From Dipteris shenzhenensis (taxonomy: Eukaryota > Polypodiophyta > Polypodiopsida > Gleicheniales): 64,000 bases of DNA. The translations under genes and the position numbers were made by a program. This document shows, piece after piece, positions 57,900 through 64,000 of the stretch. The notes beneath the pieces were generated by a model. The model was not told the DNA's origin. It saw only the letters and a list, made by a program, of their open reading frames with translations, and searched no databases. Numbering within the stretch: position 1 is the first letter of the stretch; each line of letters starts with the position of its first letter. The stretch lies in the NCBI GenBank assembly GCA_047967505.1, contig CM106541.1. One strand, given 5' to 3'.

Positions 57900-59580
57900 T
57901 TAAAGTTACAATACATATAGATAAAGTTTAGGTCTCCCTATTGTATCCTTTATTTTGTTCCTCCCTCTCCTTCGAAAGTGGCATGTGGTGACCTACATGA
58001 TCATCTAATCTCCCTCTTCTTCTTTGCCTCAATCACCAATGCCCTTTGACATAATATTTAGCATTAGGTCATCCTTGGAAATGAGTAATTTGGTATCTAC
58101 TATGACTCGGTGTTTCTTTTGGCTAGATCCCTTTCTTGCTTGATTTTACCTCCTTGCTAACTTTGCCTTTGGTCTCACTCACCCACTTTTTCACCACTTG
58201 CATTCCATTCATGCCAGTCGGTGTATGACTTGCACCCTCGGCTACTCGGCATGCCCTGGAACTACTTCAACTCTACTGGCTTCCTTGGTCAATCCCAGGT
58301 CTTCATTTGCCTCTCCTCATGTGAGTAAAAAAGATGAGACCAAACTCGCCACTCCTCTATCTCCCTACCTCCAAACTCTTTGCCTTTTTTCTGACTTGAA
58401 GGGTTGATAGTTCGGCTTTGCTCTTGAAGCCGATTTGAGCTTCTTTCTACTAGCTATCATGACATAAACATTTTTTGTCTCTTCACCCAAATCGTATTTA
58501 TTCCTACCCTCGTCATTCCTCCACCTCCCCTACTCTCCAAAAAAGCCACTCTTTTAATATCCTCTCCATGCCCACTCTCCCTATTGAAGCAAGACATTGC
58601 TTATCCAGCCCCAGTAGGATCACCAAATGCTAATTGAAAAATTGCCTCCTTTTGGGATTTTGCATTCTAGATTTATGGATGAAGATAGATTGAGAGAGGG
58701 AGGCTTGCATTGTTCTTATGGCATTGGGTTTCTATTCTCCATGCACTATAACTAAATAGAGTTACGCTCATTGGCTGCCTTCCAAAACCTTCTCTACATT
58801 TAACCATGATGGGGCCAAAAACTCTCCAAGAAGGACCCACGATCAAGCATTGCATAAAGCAACATGAGGAGGAAGGGTGGAGTGCAATGCGTGGTCATAT
58901 CCTTGATCTTGTTGTCCATCTAGCTCAATATGGAGCAATCATGGAGATGGGCCATCAAGAAAAGGCTCAATTGAGTGAAGAAGACCCAAAAGGTGGTGAC
59001 GAAAAAAAACATCTTTGTTTATTTCGTTGTCCACACTCTAGCCACTCTACAATCTGAATTGGAGAGAATGACTTGATCATAGGTCTGAACATGGGCAAGG
59101 ACATTACTACCAAATGAACAAGTTCTCAATAATTGAGGTGCAAAAGATCTACGATCTCTTTTACAAATGCCGGTTCCCTCCAACCTTGCCATGGTAAGAA
59201 AGGATATGCCAACAATTCTACAATCACACCTAGTAAATAGAGCCATGAGGGGAACCTCAAAGGAGAGTTGGGGCAAATGTTGAACCTTGAAGCTAACATT
59301 TTGGGGATTCATTTGAGGCCAAAGATGAAGCAAGTAGATGGGGCTCGCAAATGAAGAATGAATGGAGATGGAAGCAAAAGGATTTGGTAAAGCGGGGAGT
59401 AGCTAGAACTAATCGGTCAACATGCAATTCAAAATTTTTGGACTTGTGTAAAGTCCAATTTGAGAAATGGACTAAAAAACAGTCCAAAATTTTTTAATAT
59501 ACTAGTAATTTTGTTTTTTGAACTAGACTTGACAACTCAAAACAAAAGATTTGGTGATTAAGTACTAAGAACATCAATGC
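57900..59580. other. No recognised gene
   Basis: Mixed composition. Short open frames on both strands have no motif I can name. Confidence 0.4.
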
Positions 59581-59589
59581 ATAACCAAA

Positions 59590-59850
59590 TCTCTTACAAA
59601 GGTGGTCTACATAAACTTCTTCATAACTTCTTATGAATTGAGCTACTATCACCTAAGGACATCAATAGATGACCAATTCTCTTAAAAAGGTGGTGTAAAT
59701 AAACACCTTTATGTATAAGTGGTGTGCACACACCTTTATGACCATTTCTTTTAGAAAGGTGGTATACATAAACCCCTTAGAAAGGTAGTGTACATAAATC
59801 CTTTTATGTGTAAGTGGTGTACATATACACCTCACTTGGTATTAAAAAAC
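59590..59850. repeat. Degenerate repeat with GGTGTA...TACACC palindromes
   Basis: Units like AAGGTGGTGTACATAAACC recur about six times. Several contain palindromes such as GGTGTACATATACACC and GGTGTGCACACACC. Confidence 0.8.
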
Positions 59851-60120
59851 CCCCTTAACTATAAAAATACATTGACATGAAGTTTAAAATACACCATCAA
59901 GTATAAAATGGACCTCATAAACAATCTTTATACACAATAATGAGAGTAAAGAAATAAAAAAAGGAGTTAAATTTTTATTAGATATTTGCTTTATAGCCTT
60001 ACCTTTTCCTACAACGTGATGTACTACTTCTTACTGCCACGGGCCTTCTCGTATGATGAGTGGAACCTCCTTGACTCTAGTTGACAATTGATCACCCTTA
60101 TTCTTTGTGCGGATTTCTTC

Positions 60121-62519
60121 TTAGCATAAGTCATTGGATTTAGAGCTTTCATCCTCATCATCACGTGAGCTAAAATCATCACCCTCAGACTCACTACCCT
60201 CGTCTTTGACATTTTCCTCACTACACTCTTCTTTGACATTTTCCTCTTCAAAGAAGGTAGTGCAACTATAATATGTGTCAAAGAATTCAATCTGATGGGG
60301 GATATCAATGACATTTACATTTCTACCTTGGCATAGCAATTTCTCAGCAGCAAAACCCATTCGATACAATGCTACTTCCCACCCATCATTCAGTAAATTC
60401 TTTGTCATCTCTAGTATCACATCAGGATGCATCGGCTTTTTATGATCCACCATTGCTGCATCAAGCTTAAACTTATATGTCCTCAAAGTAATGAAGCTCG
60501 AGAGTCCTTAAAGGAATTTTGATTAGATTGCCACCACCCTTGGATAGGAAGCACATCAAGAAAGGCTGCAAGACTTGACTGGTAGTGCCTTCCAAGATAG
60601 TCATATGATTGCTTAGGACTATACCATGGTATACTTTTGAAAGTAAATACCCAAATGCAGATGTCAAACTCGCATACAAGGCATCCCTTTGTGATTCTGT
60701 CACAATCAGGACCAACGTTGATCTTTTCTTATCTGCCATAGGACCTTCTATGACAAGTTCAACTATCCGTGACACTGCAAGGTCTTGCAATTCATCTATG
60801 AAAAATACACATGGCTTCTCCCAGGCATGACCGCTCATTGTTATGAAATGCTATGTATCAATGCCATTGATGTGTGCAAAATTTGTATCATGAGAAGCTG
60901 AATGGAGAACCTCATTTAAACCACCAATTGCTCTACCTTGGGCAGTGGACTGCAAGGCCTTTTTCTTGATGTCCATATATTCTGTCTCAAGAACCTTTGG
61001 CATTTTAGCTCTTAGATCCTTTGTTGGTGTGGCATCTGGATCCATTGAAGCCAACTACTTTCTAGCCCATGTCTTATCAAGGAGTTGACCTAGGCTAAGT
61101 GCTTTCTTCTTAACTTGCCAGCTAACTCATCATCAATTTCAATAAAAATAATAGTGCCAAGAGAGCAGCCTCACTTTGAATCATTCGGGTGACCACTTCA
61201 TCCAAGTTGCTATGCTTGCTCTTCTTTCCAAAGAAGCAATCACCGCTTAGGATCTTCTTGCATACTTCTTCTGTTATTGCATCTGGAACAAACCTTAATG
61301 CTCTCCACCAAACAATAGACATCGGTTTCATTATTTCTTTCCTCTGAGTTGCAGTGTGCTCTGGTGCCTCAAAGGATATCTTTCCTGTTTCATATGCTTG
61401 GCAAACATCCACGATGCTCTGAAACACTGAGTCCTCATAGAAGACAATGCAAGTAACATCCCTGTATCTTACAACGGTGGTGTTTAGATCCTTTGCCTCA
61501 ACCTTATTATTTGGTATGCCTTGCATATTGCTTACAACACCTTTCAAGCATCTATAGAACCGAGTCCTCTTTGCCATGTACTCAGATGTAGGTCTCCTGC
61601 CCTTCACTGTTTGTGGCTTTCCACAACCCACCCATAACTCCCTTGCCTTTATCAGGATCTCATAAAGAGAAGAGCTTTTTTTCAACCTAAATGGAGCAGA
61701 ATTCAGCCTCTCTGATTCTAGAATGTACTACAAGTCATCGTTAGATATGCATACATGACAAATGACCCATCGAAACTTTTCCATCCACTCAATTTGTGGC
61801 AAATTTCCTTTTCTTCCCTCATCAAGGGCAATCCTGCAAGCTTCACAAAAGTGTTGCCCATCAATGGGCTCAAACCTGCATCTTTCCAAGAATCTATTCT
61901 TTGCCAGCATGTATCTCTTCTCGATGTCAGTCCCATATCGACTTTGGTACAAAGCCTCTTCACGAACAAAGTCACTCCTTCTAAAGTTCTCAAAAGCATC
62001 AAGAAATCCATGCGCTTTTGAATTGTGACATCAGGCAATGTAGGATCATCTTCTTAAAGTCTCTTAAATGCCATAGGACGAAGAGTGATATTAGTGGCAA
62101 CTGGAGTTCTTGTTTTCCTCATATCTTCATATAATTTGCGTGCAAATGTCTTACCTAGCTTTCTTTGATTTGTGAGTGAACAACGAAGCTCGATCAATAA
62201 GCATTGTGGCCACACTGAATTGTGAAAATCCCCAAATGTACCCCTCATCCTCTGGAGGATGTAAGTCTGCCACACTTATAGAAAAGTCTGCAAGACTTGT
62301 ATCTGCTTCTTGCAGATCCTCTTGATCATCACTATCCAATTTTTCGTGTTTTAAATAACCTGCACTTAAATGATCTGCACATGGAGTAGGAGTTATTTTG
62401 GCTCTCTTTCTGGGAATAGCTATGGAACTTGAATCTGCTCCACGATCACTCCTTCTTATTCTTGTAGTTGCAGTAGTCGATGGTGTAGGTATAGTTGGAG
62501 ATACTATAGTTACTGCCAC
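60121..62519 (-). pseudogene. Unrecognised ~800-codon protein, several frameshifts
   Basis: The N-terminal part (62519-62151) is Ser/Thr-rich with a basic stretch PRKRAKITP, a likely nuclear signal, and an acidic segment. The middle (62038-61122) has two Cys pairs (FCEACRI, ICHVC) and EKRYMLAKNRFLE. Its long intact frame 61685-61122 contains RTRFYRCLKGVVSNMQ and SIVWWRALRFVPDAI. The next part (61054-60473) has KPCVFFIDELQDLAVSRIVE and LVLIVTESQRDALYASL, with one TAG at 60851. The end (60486-60121) has KKPMHPDVILEM, GRNVNVID and an acidic tail. The last words faintly recall amino-methyltransferases (KP...GR..iGiE), but the catalytic motif is not evident. I cannot name it. Confidence 0.5.
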
Positions 62520-62534
62520 AGATATTGTAGTTAC

Positions 62535-62704
62535 TGTGGGGGTTAAAGGTCATTGTGCCTTTACCCCGGTTATGTACAATACTCAAACACATATATAAAT
62601 GAATGAAAAAGAAGATTAGGGTGGTTCTGCACCCACCAAACGTGTGTGGCTCTCTGTCTCTCTCCCTCCTTCTTCTATTCTTGCTTCCGTTGAGAGCACT
62701 CTCA
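62535..62704 (+). mobile_element. Short LTR, about 170 bp (candidate)
   Basis: It starts TGTGGGGGTTAAAGG and ends GCACTCTCA, two bases before a perfect PBS. It has a TATATAAA box at 62592-62599 and, at its start, a small stem (GGGGTTAAAGG with CCTTTACCCC). No second LTR lies in the window. Confidence 0.6.
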
Positions 62705-62706
62705 AC

Positions 62707-62719
62707 TGGTATCAGAGCC
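62707..62719 (+). other. Primer-binding site, initiator tRNA-Met
   Basis: TGGTATCAGAGCC is a perfect match to the common plant site. Confidence 0.9.
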
Positions 62720-64000
62720 CGGGTGATCTAGCTGAGCGTGCATGAATGCTTGGAAGCTCAGCAGCTCTGTGGGAGGAAGGAGAAGCTCTGTGGAAAGCTT
62801 TGTGGGGGACTTTACTTGCATTCAAGTGTGCAGAGACCTTGGAGGAACCTTTGGAAAAGTCACTTTGGCTTTGCGAAGTGGTTTTGAGAGCCTGTTAAGT
62901 GGTTTCAAAGAAAAAGTCGTTTTTTTGAGCTTTTCCCTGTTCCGTTCGATGACAGAGACTCCGTATTGACTTGCAGAGGCAACTATTGCTTGCTTTTGGT
63001 TGTCCACATTACTTCAGGAGCTTGGAAACACCTTCATTCTTGAATCTGGGGTCATTTCATTGGATTTCTGACTCACTGTGTCAGTTCCTGCGTTTTTTGC
63101 CCGGGTGTTGGAACTCAAGTTTGGAGCAACCATTTGCAGATCTGTTAGTTCCGGTGGACTCAGGAGGTCCTAAAACTTTTATGTCGCTCATCATTCACAC
63201 TCCGGTGGAGTTTACAAACAGCTCTGTTTCAAAAAACGTTTTTCAGCCCGTGTGTTGGACCCAGTGATTGAGACCACGGTTTCCAAAACCGTCTATCCCA
63301 TTGCATTCTGGACACCCAAAAACCCCTACCTATCAGTTCTTGCGCGATTCGGTGGAGGATTTTCAGAGTTATAGATCTCTGTGTATTCGATTTCGTCTCT
63401 CTGTTATGCATTTTTCATAGTAAGGTTTTGAAACCTTAGATTTATGCCACATGGCAGTGGATAAGTGTTGACTCCCATTTCTCACTCATCGGTTAGGATT
63501 TTGGAGTTCTGGCAGAAGAGAGATATTTGCAGATTTTCTTGCTGATTCCGATTATGCAATGGTGCCCATGTTTTGAGGCATCTCAGGCTCTATTTTCAGT
63601 AGCGGTCATTACCGTGGGACTATGATTTCTTGAGCATACCTTATGCAGATCACTCTGGTTGCAGTTTGAGCTGTGTGCGCTCATTCGTGGTATGCATTGG
63701 GTTACAGTGGATGATTTATAGGCCTTTTGGATGCATTGCGGTCCTTATTGGATGCGCTGATAGGCCCAAATTGCCTTGTGGGATGCTATTTTTATGGACG
63801 CTTTGCACATGGATGCTATTTTAAGCTGAGGGACAGCTTTGACACATTGCAGGTGATGCACTGATAGTGCTATGCTCTCTTGGATGAGATATTATTGATG
63901 CATATGCCAGTGGACGGTGTTTATGCTTGAGTCATTTGGCACTTATTGGCATTCTCTTTTGGGCCAGATTTGCTCATATGGATGCATAGTATATGCACAT
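62720..64000 (+). mobile_element. Internal region of the short-LTR element, no coding domain seen
   Basis: Almost 1.3 kb downstream of the PBS shows no gag motif, zinc knuckle or protease up to the window edge. It is either a long leader or a non-autonomous element. Confidence 0.35.

Noticed and set aside
57552-57903. Arg/Glu-repeat proteins
   Set aside because: They are the translation of the 56 bp (GA)n tract.
1-64000. CRISPR arrays, bacterial operons or prophage
   Set aside because: No regular repeat-spacer array, no Shine-Dalgarno-led gene clusters and a clearly eukaryotic transposon content.

Overview
The window reads as nuclear DNA of a large plant genome. Nothing suggests a prokaryote: there are no operons, and the only candidate host gene is split by GT-AG introns. 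The rest is layered retrotransposons, microsatellites, minisatellites and gene debris. All five recognisable tRNA primer-binding sites match the initiator-Met type used by plant LTR elements. The mix fits a fern or another non-seed plant, but nothing here fixes the species. I recognised no rRNA, tRNA or CRISPR features. Layout 0-16 kb: two 3' pieces of an L1-type LINE (1-1650) end in TG/GA microsatellites. They are followed by a purine minisatellite and an opposite-strand LINE tail (2036-2850). A 0.6 kb foldback sequence lies at 3300-3900. Three spliced exons of a quinone-oxidoreductase (MDR) gene lie on the minus strand (5627-6966). A 1.8 kb unrecognised, lightly broken coding region lies at 8041-9887. 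A 1.1 kb LTR with TATA box and PBS spans 11088-12219, and a TTGAC-rich hairpin promoter-like block lies at 13980-14470. Layout 15-30 kb: a long LINE with an ORF1 (coiled coil plus L1-ORF1p-like domain) and an ORF2 (endonuclease plus RT) is split by a near-complete Ty3/gypsy element (16730-23030). That element has 467 bp LTRs that differ at only four sites, a 5 bp target duplication (CGAGG), a PBS and a polypurine tract. Next come a decayed minus-strand LINE (about 26100-27810) and a second, scrambled copy of the first LINE family (28226-30155), bounded on both sides by (CT)n. Layout 30-43 kb: a minus-strand Rep-like pseudogene (30462-31500) has the HUH/YxxK nickase motifs and SF3 helicase motifs of CRESS DNA replicons, and is a probable endogenous viral or plasmid element. 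Then come a Ty1/copia element (32735-37010, minus), a tract with about 28 GTAC sites in about 470 bp, two gypsy gag fragments, a second LTR of the 11 kb type interrupted by a LINE tail, and a gypsy 5' end with LTR and PBS. Layout 43-64 kb: gypsy integrase, RNase H and gag-protease relics are mixed with long simple-sequence domains. These are a T-rich pyrimidine tract (48950-49800), an array built on the palindrome GTGACAACCTTGTCAC (52980-54230), a CT-rich array (54340-55420) and a duplicated GA/TTAGGG module. Near the right edge lie an unrecognised ~800-codon minus-strand pseudogene (60121-62519) and a short LTR plus PBS (62535-62719). Functionally the window is a retrotransposon graveyard with one fairly young insertion. 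The MDR exons are the only credible host gene.
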